Origin: Terriglobia bacterium
GTDB taxonomy: Bacteria; Acidobacteriota; Terriglobia; Terriglobales; Acidobacteriaceae
DNA: 64,000 nucleotides
NCBI GenBank assembly: GCA_020072585.1
Contig: JAIQGL010000004.1
Location: 62,001 to 126,000, forward strand
Direction: 5' to 3'
Every line of letters starts with the position of its first letter. The stretch's first letter is position 1. The notes beneath the pieces were generated by a model. The model was not told the DNA's origin and ran no database searches. It saw nothing but the letters and a program-made list of their open reading frames with translations. Shown here in pieces: positions 38,510-47,973 of the stretch. The translations under genes and the position numbers were made by a program.

Positions 38510-39388
38510 CTATTCGGCTGTCCTGGTTAAGCGGCCCTTGCGGGCAGCAAGCGAATCGCGGCGAAACATGATCAACATAAAGCCACCCAGCGCCATGACT
38601 GTGGCGAGGGCGCTCAAACGCAAAATATTAAAGATCGCGGCGCCGTATTTACCTTGTCTTGGATCGTAGTGGTAGCAGTAGAGCAGCACCTGGTCCACAA
38701 TGGTTCCGATCTTTCCTTTTGACGCCTCAATCAATCCAAGCTGGATATCGCGCGGGGCGTACTCGATTCCGTAATAATATTGCGCCACCAGACCTGAAGG
38801 CGTGAGCAACATGATGCCGCTGGCGTGCGCATACTGTTGGATCTCGGGGTCCCATGCATAGCGGAAGCCCACGGCTTGCGCCAGTGCGTCAATCTGGTCT
38901 TTCTTGCCGGTAAGGAAGTGCCAGCCTTCCGCAACTCCGGCACGGCGATAGCGCTGAATGTATTTTTTCTTTGCTGCGGCCGCGTCTTGCGGCGTGTCGC
39001 GAGGATCGATACTGACGGTGATGACATTAAATTCGCGGCCGATATTGAAGCGCACAATCCCGTTCATGGCTCCGGTAAATCCGTTGAGCACCTGTGTGCA
39101 CAGCATGGGGCACTGGTAATACACCAGCATCAGGATCACAGGTTTCGATCCAAAATATTGCTGCAACTGCACTGCCTGGCCGTTTTCGTCATTGAAAGCC
39201 AGATTCAGGGGCACCTGCTGATTCAGCCGCTGATCAAGCCCCACCTGATCAAGGATGGACGGTTTCTGGTTGGACACAGAGTCGCCCGGCTGGAGTTTGG
39301 GCGCGGCCTGCGACCACGCCGCAACAGACGCGCAGGCCGCCAGCAGTATGGCGACAAACGCATTCCGAATTGTGCTGCTGTACTTCAC
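38510..39388 (-). CDS. SCO1/SenC copper chaperone for cytochrome oxidase
   Basis: The 292-residue exported protein has a thioredoxin-fold SCO domain. The copper motif CxxxC reads VYYQCPMLCTQ, and the distant His lies in QYAHASGIMLL. The N-terminal membrane/signal region is AFVAILLAACASVAAW; a C-terminal helix (LSALATVMALGGFMLIMF) may anchor it. It loads copper into the CuA site of subunit II, the very next gene. It sits between the ActF-side membrane protein and subunit II with a 4-base overlap on one side. Confidence 0.9.
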   Translation of the reverse strand: MKYSSTIRNAFVAILLAACASVAAWSQAAPKLQPGDSVSNQKPSILDQVGLDQRLNQQVPLNLAFNDENGQAVQLQQYFGSKPVILMLVYYQCPMLCTQVLNGFTGAMNGIVRFNIGREFNVITVSIDPRDTPQDAAAAKKKYIQRYRRAGVAEGWHFLTGKKDQIDALAQAVGFRYAWDPEIQQYAHASGIMLLTPSGLVAQYYYGIEYAPRDIQLGLIEASKGKIGTIVDQVLLYCYHYDPRQGKYGAAIFNILRLSALATVMALGGFMLIMFRRDSLAARKGRLTRTAE

Positions 39389-39999
39389 TTCTTCACACTT
39401 CCTGCAGGCGGACGCGCTGCCTGCCCCGTATCAGAGCCGCCGGTTGGATATGCAGCGCTCACAGCGCCCACATTTGCCGGCTGGAACGGGCCGCTGACCG
39501 GCGGCAGTCCGCGCTGCGCCAGAATTTCCATTGCGCGATTGATAGGAATATGGATGCTGCCATCGGGCGCCTTACCCGTTTTTTTGAGCCAGTCTTCTTC
39601 CGAACTACTGAAGCCCTTCATGTCGTGTTCGTCGTCATATTGCAGGCGCGGAGCTTTAAATGTCTGGCCGAGATGGTCCTCCATTTTGCCGCGTCCAAAC
39701 CAATCCGGCGCAGGCTTTACTTCGCCTTCAGCCGCCGGCGTCTCTTTGCCCAGACCTTCCTTCGGCTTGTCGCGCGATTCCTGCATTTGCTTTTCCATGG
39801 GCGTAAGGCGGGCCTCATGGTCTTTTTCCCAGTTTTCCATGAACCGGATCATGCCAATCATCAGGACGAAGGCAAACACGCCGCCAATGAAAAGAAACAG
39901 GCCGAACAATGCGATGCCGCGAACGCTGAGGTCGCTCTCCTCGTGTCCTTCCTTGAGGTGCCCGCCGCCGGATTGAGCTGCAAATTTATCTTTATCCAT
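39385..39999 (-). CDS. Membrane protein of the ACIII-caa3 operon, unknown
   Basis: The start is set at the ATG at 39999 because GGAAG is 6 bases upstream. The 204-residue product has a hydrophilic start (MDKDKFAAQSGGGHLKEGHE), one helix (ALFGLFLFIGGVFAFVLMIG, residues about 27-46) and a long polar, Pro/Lys-rich outer part that includes DWFGRGKMEDHLGQTFKAPR. No heme or metal motif is seen. It overlaps ActF by 8 bases upstream and SCO by 4 downstream, so it is made in step with both complexes. It may be an accessory subunit or assembly factor linking ACIII to the oxidase (inference). I do not recognise a named family. Confidence 0.65.
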   Translation of the reverse strand: MDKDKFAAQSGGGHLKEGHEESDLSVRGIALFGLFLFIGGVFAFVLMIGMIRFMENWEKDHEARLTPMEKQMQESRDKPKEGLGKETPAAEGEVKPAPDWFGRGKMEDHLGQTFKAPRLQYDDEHDMKGFSSSEEDWLKKTGKAPDGSIHIPINRAMEILAQRGLPPVSGPFQPANVGAVSAAYPTGGSDTGQAARPPAGSVKK

Positions 40000-41227
40000 G
40001 TTTCGCTTCCAGCATTTCGGTAAAGCCGGGATCATTCACCGGCATGAGCGAACGCTTGCTCAGCCGCATATAAAAGAAGAATAGCCAGATTCCGCCCATC
40101 GCAATCGGACAGACGATGTACATGGCGGCGTCCGGCCAGCCGAAATTGTTCAAACCGGCATCCACGCCCTGCTTTCCCGGATAGAAGTTCGGCGCGGTCT
40201 GCCAAAACAGATCGACCAGGCGCATAAACATGACAAGGAGGGCAATCGCAACCACACGCGTTTTGCTGCGCTTGGTATTGCGGGAGAGCAGCAGAGCAAA
40301 CGGAAACACGAAGTGCACAAAGATCAGGATGGTCCCGAAATATTGCCACCCGTTGTTTAGCCGCATGACGTACCAGCGGATCTCTGAGAGCATGTTGCCG
40401 GACCAGATAATCAACCACTGCGAGAATGAGAGGTACGCCCACAGCACAACAAAGGCAAACATCAATTTGCCGAAATCGTGCAGATAGTCAACCTTGAAGA
40501 TGCGCGAAACCGGCTCCGACCCGGACAGGCGCGTGAAAAGCCAGATGGTAAAGCAGAAGGTGCTAAGTACCTGCCCCACCATGAACAGCATGCCCCAGAC
40601 GGTGGACCACCACTGCGGATAAAGCGACATGGTCCAGTCAATAGAGGCGAAGGTGATGCTCAACGCATAGAAGACGATCCCAAACCCGCTCAGGTTTTGA
40701 ATGAAGACAAACTGGGCGGGCGTCGTATCGCCGGCTTCTTCTTTCTTTGACCAGCGCATCAGGATCGTGTACAGAATTGCCCAGCCGGCAAAATAGAGAG
40801 CACCGCGCACCAGGAAGAACGGCGTGTTCAGGTAGTAATGGATCTTATCGTTTCCCAACGTGGCCGCTACAGCGGGATCGGTCCATTTAAAGAGCAGTTT
40901 CATGCCAGCGGCGATCGGGAGCGAGAACAGCAGCATGAGCCACCAATTGCTTGCGGCAGCTTCCCAGATGCGCCGGCCCAGCCGGCCCCAGTTGCCGCCG
41001 CTCACGTATTGCAACATGAGCAGCGCCAGCGAGCCTGTAGTCAACCCCAGCCAGAACATAAAGGAGTACAGCCATGCGCGGAGAAATATGTTCCAGTAGA
41101 GCACGGCGCCGACGACGGCCATGGCTCCAAAGACAACGCCAACCGTAAGGCTGATGGAGCGCATGCGGTCAATGAACGCAGGTGGCGCAAAATCCTTGGG
41201 TGTAATGCGGACCAGTGTCTGGCTCAT
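39992..41227 (-). CDS. actF: Alternative Complex III subunit ActF (NrfD-like quinone-binding membrane subunit)
   Basis: The 411-residue NrfD/PsrC-like membrane protein has about ten helices, with segments such as WEAAASNWWLMLLFSLPIAA, FASIDWTMSLYPQWWSTVWG and FSQWLIIWSGNMLSEIRWYV. In the ACIII of Rhodothermus and Flavobacterium, ActC and ActF are paired membrane subunits around the quinol site; ActF is the shorter. It lacks cofactors. A 4-base overlap with the ActE stop and 8 bases with the next membrane protein mark one transcript. Same operon as ActA to ActE. Confidence 0.9.
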   Translation of the reverse strand: MSQTLVRITPKDFAPPAFIDRMRSISLTVGVVFGAMAVVGAVLYWNIFLRAWLYSFMFWLGLTTGSLALLMLQYVSGGNWGRLGRRIWEAAASNWWLMLLFSLPIAAGMKLLFKWTDPAVAATLGNDKIHYYLNTPFFLVRGALYFAGWAILYTILMRWSKKEEAGDTTPAQFVFIQNLSGFGIVFYALSITFASIDWTMSLYPQWWSTVWGMLFMVGQVLSTFCFTIWLFTRLSGSEPVSRIFKVDYLHDFGKLMFAFVVLWAYLSFSQWLIIWSGNMLSEIRWYVMRLNNGWQYFGTILIFVHFVFPFALLLSRNTKRSKTRVVAIALLVMFMRLVDLFWQTAPNFYPGKQGVDAGLNNFGWPDAAMYIVCPIAMGGIWLFFFYMRLSKRSLMPVNDPGFTEMLEAKHG

Positions 41228-41925
41228 CGCTTCACACCTCCTTCAGGACGTGGCGCTGGTGCGGGAGGCTGAAGCGAAGTTTCGGGGACTCTGATTCCAT
41301 CTTCTCCGGGTTGATTCAACTTGTCACGGTCTGCCTGTAGTACATCGGCCTCAGTTGCGCCTTGGCTTAACTGTAGCGCGCGAATGTAAGCGGCGATGGC
41401 CCAGCGGTCGGCGGGCTTCACCTGGGCGGCGTAATCCGGCATGCCGCCGAAGCCGTTGCTGATTACGTCATAAAACCAGCCGAGTGGCGCATTCTTGAGC
41501 CGCTGCACATGGAAGGATGGCGGACGTTTATAGCCACGCTGAACGATCATTCCGTTCCCATCGCCGAGCATGGAGTGGCAGGGAGTGCAGTAGATGTTGT
41601 AGCGCTCCTGGCCGCGGGCCAGTATTTTCGCTCGATTTTCCGCGGAGTCGCCAGGAAGCTCATTGCCATAAACATTTCCGTGCTTGCCGGTGAGGTAATA
41701 GCTGTTGGGATCCAGCTGCTCGTGGTCCACATCCTTGTCTTCCAATTGCGGGACCGTGCCGGGAACCGGATACCGGGCCGATCTGCGGTCAGAGTAAAAC
41801 TCACTGGAGCGCAGAGGAATAAATTTGGGCTGGTTATGCATGTCCTGGCGGCAGCCGCTCAGGACGGCAAATCCTGCCGCCGCAAACAACAGCCATGCTG
41901 CGCGGATTTGTGCCGGACGATTAAT
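41224..41925 (-). CDS. actE: Alternative Complex III subunit ActE (mono-heme cytochrome c lipoprotein)
   Basis: The frame has no ATG, GTG or TTG between the end of ActD and the signal peptide. The best start is an ATT at 41925, with GGAGG 6 bases upstream and overlapping the ActD TAA (ATTAA). That start gives 233 residues with a proper lipoprotein signal (INRPAQIRAAWLLFAAAG, then VLSGC). The mature part includes CRQDMHNQPKFIPLRSSEFY and one heme site CTPCHSMLGDG. It is the mono-heme c subunit of ACIII, on the periplasmic side. The ATT start is inferred; a sequence error upstream is the other explanation. Confidence 0.85.
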   Translation of the reverse strand: MNRPAQIRAAWLLFAAAGFAVLSGCRQDMHNQPKFIPLRSSEFYSDRRSARYPVPGTVPQLEDKDVDHEQLDPNSYYLTGKHGNVYGNELPGDSAENRAKILARGQERYNIYCTPCHSMLGDGNGMIVQRGYKRPPSFHVQRLKNAPLGWFYDVISNGFGGMPDYAAQVKPADRWAIAAYIRALQLSQGATEADVLQADRDKLNQPGEDGIRVPETSLQPPAPAPRPEGGVKR

Positions 41926-42463
41926 ACGGCACCTCCGTGATCTCTTCCGGCTGAAAACTCTCCAGCAATTTCCGCGTGTCAGACGGGCTGAACCTGGGGT
42001 CCTGCGCTTCAATGCACAAAAAGAACCTATCTTTGCTGGCGCGGACAAAATTGGGCGCATTAAACACCGGATGATAAGGCTGCGGCAGTCCATTGAGCGC
42101 CAGCATGCCAAACACAGCCGCAAGGGACGCCCCTAAAATGGCGCACTCAAATGTTACCGGAATAAATGCGGGCCAGGAGTGGAACGGCTTGCCTCCGGAG
42201 TTGATGGGATAAGCTATTACCGAAACCCAGTATTCCAGCGAATAGCCGCCAACCATGCCCAGCATGGCGCCGATCAGCACAATCAGCGAGACGCGATTAT
42301 GGTGCGCTCCAATGGCCTCAGCCGCCTCTTCCAGCGGATATGGCGTATACGTATCCATCTTGCGATAGCCGGCGGCATAAGCGCCCTTGGCTGCATGCAC
42401 CAGCTCCGTGGGCGTCTCAAATTCCGCCATCAGTCCAAAAATAGGTCCAGGTCCAGCTTTCAT
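41921..42463 (-). CDS. actD: Alternative Complex III subunit ActD (DUF3341)
   Basis: The 180-residue product opens GPIFGLMAEFETPTELVHAA, the DUF3341 start, and has two helices (HNRVSLIVLIGAMLGMVGGY; PVTFECAILGASLAAVFGML). In ACIII it is a small membrane subunit that contacts ActC and ActF. It has 4-base overlaps on both sides. The C-terminus (ESFQPEEITEVPY) runs into the putative ATT start of ActE. Confidence 0.9.
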   Translation of the reverse strand: MKAGPGPIFGLMAEFETPTELVHAAKGAYAAGYRKMDTYTPYPLEEAAEAIGAHHNRVSLIVLIGAMLGMVGGYSLEYWVSVIAYPINSGGKPFHSWPAFIPVTFECAILGASLAAVFGMLALNGLPQPYHPVFNAPNFVRASKDRFFLCIEAQDPRFSPSDTRKLLESFQPEEITEVPY

Positions 42464-43836
42464 TCTTTCACCTTCGCCTGCGGTATCAGCGTCCGCATTT
42501 CAAAGATGGAGATGGCCGGCATGAGCCGGATAAAAATAAAGAAGAGCAAGGTAAAGAACCCCATGGTCCCAATGAATATCATCATGTCCCACTTGGTGAA
42601 CCAGTACATGCCCCACGAACTGGGAATGAAGTCGCGCTGAAGACTCATGACCACAATCACAAATCTCTCCAGCCACATGCCGGTGTTCACCACAATTGCA
42701 ACCAGGAAAAGTTTCCACGGCGTGGAACGAACACTGTTCAGCCAGAGTGATTGCGGGATGAGAATGTTGCAGAGTATGAGCATGTAGTAATAGAACGAGT
42801 ACGGCCCATGCAGCCGGTTGTTGACCATTGCCAGCTCATACTTGTCCTGGCTGTACCATCCCATAAACATTTCCAGCCCGTAGGCATAAGCCACAATCAT
42901 GCCCGTTGCCAGCATGACCTTGGCGGAATTCTGCAGATGCCGCAGGGTGATGAAATCCTGCATGCCATACAGGTAGCGGAACGGGATCGCCAGCATCAGC
43001 ACCATCGCGAAGCCGGAATAGATAGCGCCAGCAACGAAGTACGGCGGAAAGAACGTGGTGTGCCAGCCAGGCACCACAGAGACCGCAAAATCAAGGCTCA
43101 CCACGCTGTGCACGGAGAGCACCAGCGGCGTGGCCAGTCCGGCCAGAAGCATGTAGGCCGTTTCATAGCGGTTCCAGTGCTTGGCCGACCCGCGCCAGCC
43201 CATGGCCAGCATGCCATAGATGCGGCGGACCACCAGAGTCTTGGCGGAGTCGCGTAGCGTAGCAAAGTCTGGAATAAGACCGATGCCCCAGAAGAGAAAC
43301 GAAACCGTGAAATACGTGGATACGGCAAACACGTCCCAGATCAGCGGGCTGCGGAACTGCGGCCAGATGCCCATGGTGTTGGGAATCGGGAAGAGCCAGT
43401 ATGCCGCCAGCCATGGACGCCCGGTGTGGATCAGCGGGAAGAGGCCGGCCTGCATGACGGCAAAAATCGTCATGGCTTCCGCAAAGCGGTTGATCGAGGT
43501 GCGCCACGTCTGTTTGAACAGCAACAGAATTGCCGAGATCAGCGTGCCCGCGTGGCCGATACCGATCCACCACACAAAGTTCACAATGGCAAAGCCCCAT
43601 CCGATGGGGATGGTGATGCCCCAGATGCCTGTGCCCTTGAACAGCAGATACGCAACCGCGGTTTGCAGCATGCCGAACAGCGCAGCAGCAAACGCAACAA
43701 CCAGAACCCAGAAAACCGGCGTGTGCTTGGTGAGCACAATGCCGGCAATGCGGTCCGTAATGGTGCCGAAAGTCTGGCCCGGCCCGATGATGGGCGGCCT
43801 TACACCTTTAGGCGGCAGAATGTCTGGTGCAGCCAT
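42460..43836 (-). CDS. actC: Alternative Complex III subunit ActC (NrfD-like)
   Basis: The 458-residue polytopic protein of the NrfD family has about ten helices. Segments such as WWIGIGHAGTLISAILLLFK, FAEAMTIFAVMQAGLFPLIH and GRPWLAAYWLFPIPNTMGIW are the marks of ActC, the larger quinone-site membrane subunit. It works with ActB (Fe-S) above and ActF beside it to oxidise quinol. Overlaps the ActD start by 4 bases and is 3 bases behind ActB. Confidence 0.93.
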   Translation of the reverse strand: MAAPDILPPKGVRPPIIGPGQTFGTITDRIAGIVLTKHTPVFWVLVVAFAAALFGMLQTAVAYLLFKGTGIWGITIPIGWGFAIVNFVWWIGIGHAGTLISAILLLFKQTWRTSINRFAEAMTIFAVMQAGLFPLIHTGRPWLAAYWLFPIPNTMGIWPQFRSPLIWDVFAVSTYFTVSFLFWGIGLIPDFATLRDSAKTLVVRRIYGMLAMGWRGSAKHWNRYETAYMLLAGLATPLVLSVHSVVSLDFAVSVVPGWHTTFFPPYFVAGAIYSGFAMVLMLAIPFRYLYGMQDFITLRHLQNSAKVMLATGMIVAYAYGLEMFMGWYSQDKYELAMVNNRLHGPYSFYYYMLILCNILIPQSLWLNSVRSTPWKLFLVAIVVNTGMWLERFVIVVMSLQRDFIPSSWGMYWFTKWDMMIFIGTMGFFTLLFFIFIRLMPAISIFEMRTLIPQAKVKE

Positions 43837-43839
43837 CTC

Positions 43840-46800
43840 TTATGCCCTCTCCGTGCCAGACGCTAGTTTGGGATTGGGGTTTCGCACCGCCGCCACGTAC
43901 GTGGTGCGCGGGCGCGTATTCAATTCCGCCAGAAGATCGTATCTGCGCGGACCGTCCTTAATTTTTCTCACACGGCTGTCCGGATTGTTAATGTCGCCAA
44001 ACACGATTGCTTCCGTGGGACAGACCTGCTGGCAGGCTGTCTTGATTTCGCCGTCTCGCACATCGCGGTCTTCTTTTTCTGAGGCAATGCGCGCCGCCGT
44101 GATGCGCTGAATGCAGTACGTGCATTTTTCCATCACGCCACGGCTGCGAACGGTCACGTCAGGGTTGCGGCCAAGCTTCAAACTTGGAGTGTCATAGTCG
44201 GCAAACAGGAAGAAGTTAAACCGCCGCACCTTGTACGGGCAGTTGTTGGAGCAATACCGCGTACCCACGCAGCGGTTATAGACCATGTCATTCAAGCCTT
44301 CCGTGCTGTGCACGGTGGCGCCCACCGGACAGACCGGCTCGCACGGCGCGTTTTCACACTGCATGCAGGGGACAGGCTGGAAGTAAACGCTGGGATTTGC
44401 GGGATCGCCTTCATAATAAGAATCAATGCGGATCCACTGCATCTCACGTCCGCGCTGTACCTGCTCTTTACCGACGACGGAGATATTGTTCTCCGCCTGG
44501 CAGGCCACGGCGCAGGCCTGGCAGCCAACACAGGAGTTGAGATCAATGGACATGCCCCAGGCATACTTCTGGTAAAAGTTTTCTTTCGTTTTGAAATTAG
44601 GATAAAGCGATTCCTGCCGGTCGCCGCCGTCCTTAGGCTCTTCATCCGGATGCTCATGCGCGAAGTTCTTGTTCTTAATGAACTCTTCCAGGTTCGCGAC
44701 CTTTACCGGCTCGCGCTCTTCCATGCTGAAATGGCCCTGGGTGACGGCAATATCCCAAAACCGGTTGGTGACGGTGATGATTGCTCCGGCGCCGATGTAT
44801 TGTGCCGTGCTGGGGCGCACCTTATATGCGTCGTAGCCCGTTCCGGCGCCCACGCGTCCGGTTTTCTCCTGGCCATAGCCCAGGAAGAGCGTGATCGCGT
44901 TGTCAGGATGGCCGGGCTGCGGCCAGTACGGAACTTCTACTTTCCTCCCCTGGAACTCCACTTCAAGAATCCGCTGCGCATCGGACTGATGGTCATTCTC
45001 GTCGTTGAGCAGATACAGCCCCCACGCCTTGGCCATGGCCGGGCTGATCATGGCCACGTTGTCCCATGTATTGCGGCTCAGCGGTTTGGGCGTCTCTTGC
45101 AGCCAGGCATTGTTGATGAAAGCGCCATCGTAAATTGTAGGATCGGGACGGAACGAGACCTCAATCGCGCCCGGATCAGCCGCCGGAAGCGCAGGCAGCG
45201 CCGCAATCTTAGGCGTGACCTGCCGCGCGGGCGAAGCACTGTCTTTCACAAAACCATCATGCACGGCGGTTCGCCACCATGTTTCAAAGTCGACCGTCGG
45301 GTGCTGCGACTTCCAGTAGGTCTGCACCAGCTCATGGGAAGAAGTGCCCAGCTGATCAGTGAATGCGGACAGCGCTTCATGCGCGCTCTTGCCGTCATAG
45401 AGCGGCATGATCATGGGCTGAATAATGGTTGCGGTGCCATCATAGGAGCGGGCGTCGCTCCAGGCTTCAAGATAGTGCGTCTCCGGAACATGCCAGTGCA
45501 TGTGGTCCGTGGTTTCATTCTTGTAACTTGAGAACTGAATGCGCAGCTTGACCTTGTCCAGAGCTTTCACGAACTCCAGGTCTACCGGAGTGTTATACGC
45601 CGGGTTGCCGCCAATGATAATCAGCGTTTCGACCTTACCGGCATTCATATCGGCAATGAGTTCGCGGATGGATTGGCCATGCTCGACCGGGTCAACTTCG
45701 ACCGGATCGATATAGCTGACCGTCTGGCCAATATTTCCCAGCGCTCCATTGATGGCGTGCGTCAGAGCATGGACCGCCGGCGACTGGAATTCACCCGGGA
45801 CCACCAGGCATTTGCCCTTGTGCTCCATCAGGTCGGCGGCAAGCGCGTCAATCCATTTCTGCTGGTCTCCGCTGAGATGGCCCGCTGTGACGGCAACGCC
45901 AAGTTTTGCGGCCAGACCACGGGCTATGTTCTCCACTTCAGAGGGGCGCAGCACAAGGCGATGGTCGGCTTTGGCTCCGGTAGTCGAAGGCGAGCTCTCC
46001 GCCACGTAAAGGCGGTTCATCTGGTCGCCGTTTTCCAGTTTGCGTCCTCGCATAAAATCGCGGGCATAGCGCACAAAGCCGGGAAACCACGCACCAGAAA
46101 GGAAGTCAGCATCGAGCGAAACAACTACAGCGGCGTTTTCAAACTTATAAATCGGATCGTAGTATCCGCCGAAGGCCAGCTTTGACCCGGCCCGCATGTT
46201 GTCACGGTTGACTGGGTCCCAACGATGCCATTTTGACTGCGGGAACGACTGCTGCACCGTTTTCATCTGCCAGCCAAATGCCGGCGAACTGACTGCGCCG
46301 GTAAGGAAGCGAAGCCCAGCGCCTTGCAGCGCTTTGCGCGCGCGAACTTCTGAGTTCAGCGCCATGGCAAACTCGCCCCAGGGACGAAGCTCGCCCATGT
46401 GTGTCAGAGTGGTGGAGCGGTCAGGGTCGTACAGGTTGAGAATCGAGGCCTGGGCAAACAGGTCAGTAGCGCCCATGCTGGCAGCATGGAGCGGATTGCC
46501 TTCGATTTTTGTCGGACGAAACTCGTGCGTCTCCACCAGCAACGGGAGCGCGTGACCATGAAACGGCATGGCCGTAGCGTAGAAAATCGGCTTGCCGGGA
46601 ACGAGCTGCTCCGGTTGCCGAACGTAAGGCAGGATCTGCTCCAGCGGCTGCCGCGTGCAACCAGCAAGGCCCGCAAGCGCCATGGACGCGCCAGCCAGCT
46701 TAAGAAAACCGCGCCGCGAAACGGGATCGACCCACTCTGAGGCCTGACGCGGAAATTCGCGCTCCAGCAGTTCGCCAAACGCCTTCTGGTCAGAAAGTTC

Positions 46801-46932
46801 TTCCAAGGTACGCCAGTACTTTGGCCCTTTGGCTTCCGCGAGCTTCTTGCGCACAGCTTCCAGCTCCAGGCTGGCCGGCTTGATCTGGTTCGCAGAAATC
46901 AGATTGGGACTTGAATCGCTTTTGTTAGACAT
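43840..46932 (-). CDS. actB: Alternative Complex III subunit ActB (molybdopterin-oxidoreductase-like, Fe-S)
   Basis: ATG at 46932 (GGAAACGA upstream) is chosen over an ATG 7 codons earlier. The 1030-residue product has a twin-arginine signal (SRRGFLKLAGASMALAGLAG), a large molybdopterin-oxidoreductase-like half (in ACIII it lacks the Mo cofactor) and a C-terminal ferredoxin half with four clusters of Cys: CVGCQACAVAC; CMQCENAPCEPVCPVGA; CVGTRYCSNNCP; and CTYCIQRITAARI with CQQVCPTEAI. Electrons pass from quinol through these clusters to ActA hemes. It lies between ActA and ActC in the standard act order. Confidence 0.94.
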   Translation of the reverse strand: MSNKSDSSPNLISANQIKPASLELEAVRKKLAEAKGPKYWRTLEELSDQKAFGELLEREFPRQASEWVDPVSRRGFLKLAGASMALAGLAGCTRQPLEQILPYVRQPEQLVPGKPIFYATAMPFHGHALPLLVETHEFRPTKIEGNPLHAASMGATDLFAQASILNLYDPDRSTTLTHMGELRPWGEFAMALNSEVRARKALQGAGLRFLTGAVSSPAFGWQMKTVQQSFPQSKWHRWDPVNRDNMRAGSKLAFGGYYDPIYKFENAAVVVSLDADFLSGAWFPGFVRYARDFMRGRKLENGDQMNRLYVAESSPSTTGAKADHRLVLRPSEVENIARGLAAKLGVAVTAGHLSGDQQKWIDALAADLMEHKGKCLVVPGEFQSPAVHALTHAINGALGNIGQTVSYIDPVEVDPVEHGQSIRELIADMNAGKVETLIIIGGNPAYNTPVDLEFVKALDKVKLRIQFSSYKNETTDHMHWHVPETHYLEAWSDARSYDGTATIIQPMIMPLYDGKSAHEALSAFTDQLGTSSHELVQTYWKSQHPTVDFETWWRTAVHDGFVKDSASPARQVTPKIAALPALPAADPGAIEVSFRPDPTIYDGAFINNAWLQETPKPLSRNTWDNVAMISPAMAKAWGLYLLNDENDHQSDAQRILEVEFQGRKVEVPYWPQPGHPDNAITLFLGYGQEKTGRVGAGTGYDAYKVRPSTAQYIGAGAIITVTNRFWDIAVTQGHFSMEEREPVKVANLEEFIKNKNFAHEHPDEEPKDGGDRQESLYPNFKTKENFYQKYAWGMSIDLNSCVGCQACAVACQAENNISVVGKEQVQRGREMQWIRIDSYYEGDPANPSVYFQPVPCMQCENAPCEPVCPVGATVHSTEGLNDMVYNRCVGTRYCSNNCPYKVRRFNFFLFADYDTPSLKLGRNPDVTVRSRGVMEKCTYCIQRITAARIASEKEDRDVRDGEIKTACQQVCPTEAIVFGDINNPDSRVRKIKDGPRRYDLLAELNTRPRTTYVAAVRNPNPKLASGTERA

Positions 46933-46954
46933 TCGTTTCCATATTGTTTCCACC

Positions 46955-47653
46955 CTATCGGTGGCAGGTGGAGCAACTGGTTATGTCCTGCGACGTGCGC
47001 AGGTGATATTTTTGCCGCAATGCCTTGCCCAGCTCAAACTGGCTGGTATAAGACTTTCCGTCAACTTCAACCGCATGTGCGATGCTGGGCTGCTGATACC
47101 GCATGTCAAACACTTTCTCTTTAGGACGGAGAAATTTCTCCGGCTCGCGGTGGCAGTTCAGGCACCACTCCATCTGCAACGTGTTTTCCTCATACATCAG
47201 CGGCATGGCGTCCACCTGGCCGTGGCAGCTGTAACAGCCGACGCCCTTGTTCACGTGAATGCTGTGATTGAAATAAACAAAATCCGGCAGATCGTGCACG
47301 CGCGTCCACTGCAATGACTGGCCACTGGAAAAGCTGTAGCGGACCGGCGCAAGCATGGGAGCGTTGGTCCAGATCTGCGCGTGACAGTTCATACAGGTTT
47401 TGGTGGGAGGAATCCCGGCAAAACTTGAGTCCTCAACCGAAGTGTGACAGTAACGGCAATCCAGCCCCAGGCCGGCGGCGTGATGTTGATGACTGAAAGG
47501 GACTGGCTGTTCCGGCGCAATATGCTGCGCGGTCACATACGGCGAACGCTGAAACTCCATGAGCGCCGCACCTACTGCCGAGAGCAGAAGTACTACGCCA
47601 AGTATGCTGGCGCGTGCCAGAGTATTTGCACTACGGTGAAAGATCTGTGCCAT
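46955..47653 (-). CDS. actA: Alternative Complex III subunit ActA (penta-heme cytochrome c)
   Basis: ATG at 47653 is preferred (AGGAAG upstream) over one 13 codons earlier. The 232-residue product has one N-terminal helix (ASILGVVLLLSAVGAALM) and five CxxCH sites at about 66-70, 87-91, 140-144, 164-168 and 227-231, the number known for ActA. The last heme lies just two residues from the C-terminus (CSTCHR, stop). It is the electron outlet of ACIII toward the oxidase and ActE. It is the first gene of the eleven-gene minus-strand operon. Confidence 0.93.
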   Translation of the reverse strand: MAQIFHRSANTLARASILGVVLLLSAVGAALMEFQRSPYVTAQHIAPEQPVPFSHQHHAAGLGLDCRYCHTSVEDSSFAGIPPTKTCMNCHAQIWTNAPMLAPVRYSFSSGQSLQWTRVHDLPDFVYFNHSIHVNKGVGCYSCHGQVDAMPLMYEENTLQMEWCLNCHREPEKFLRPKEKVFDMRYQQPSIAHAVEVDGKSYTSQFELGKALRQKYHLRTSQDITSCSTCHR

Positions 47654-47973
47654 TGAATAAGTCTTCCTGTGAAAACCGTCGCGCTGCTTCACTGCGACAC
47701 GATCCGGCAGTCCCCCAGGAATTCGCTCGTGACGTAGTCACTACGAAACGGTGATTATAAACAAGAGTGACGCGTTTCAGCTACCCTTCACCCGACAAAA
47801 GCGAAAAAAAATCTTTAACGCGGCCAAAAATTAGCTCACGCCAGTGCATGCACTTCTGGTTTTCTGAATTTTTTTATCGACACGCGTTTTCCGCACATAA
47901 TTTTCCACCGAATCGGCGAACAGAGAAGTCGCTTCCTTCTTATTTATTCGCGAAACGCAACCAGACTATCCCG
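47654..47973. other. Leader/promoter region of the respiratory operon, 320 bp
   Basis: Between the SBBP gene stop (47974) and the ActA start, both minus-strand. It must hold the SBBP 3' end signals and the promoter for the act/cox operon. It is AT-richer than its neighbours (for example TTTTTTTATCGACA near 47871). I saw no RNA gene or clear palindrome, and no convincing -35/-10 pair can be chosen. Confidence 0.4.
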
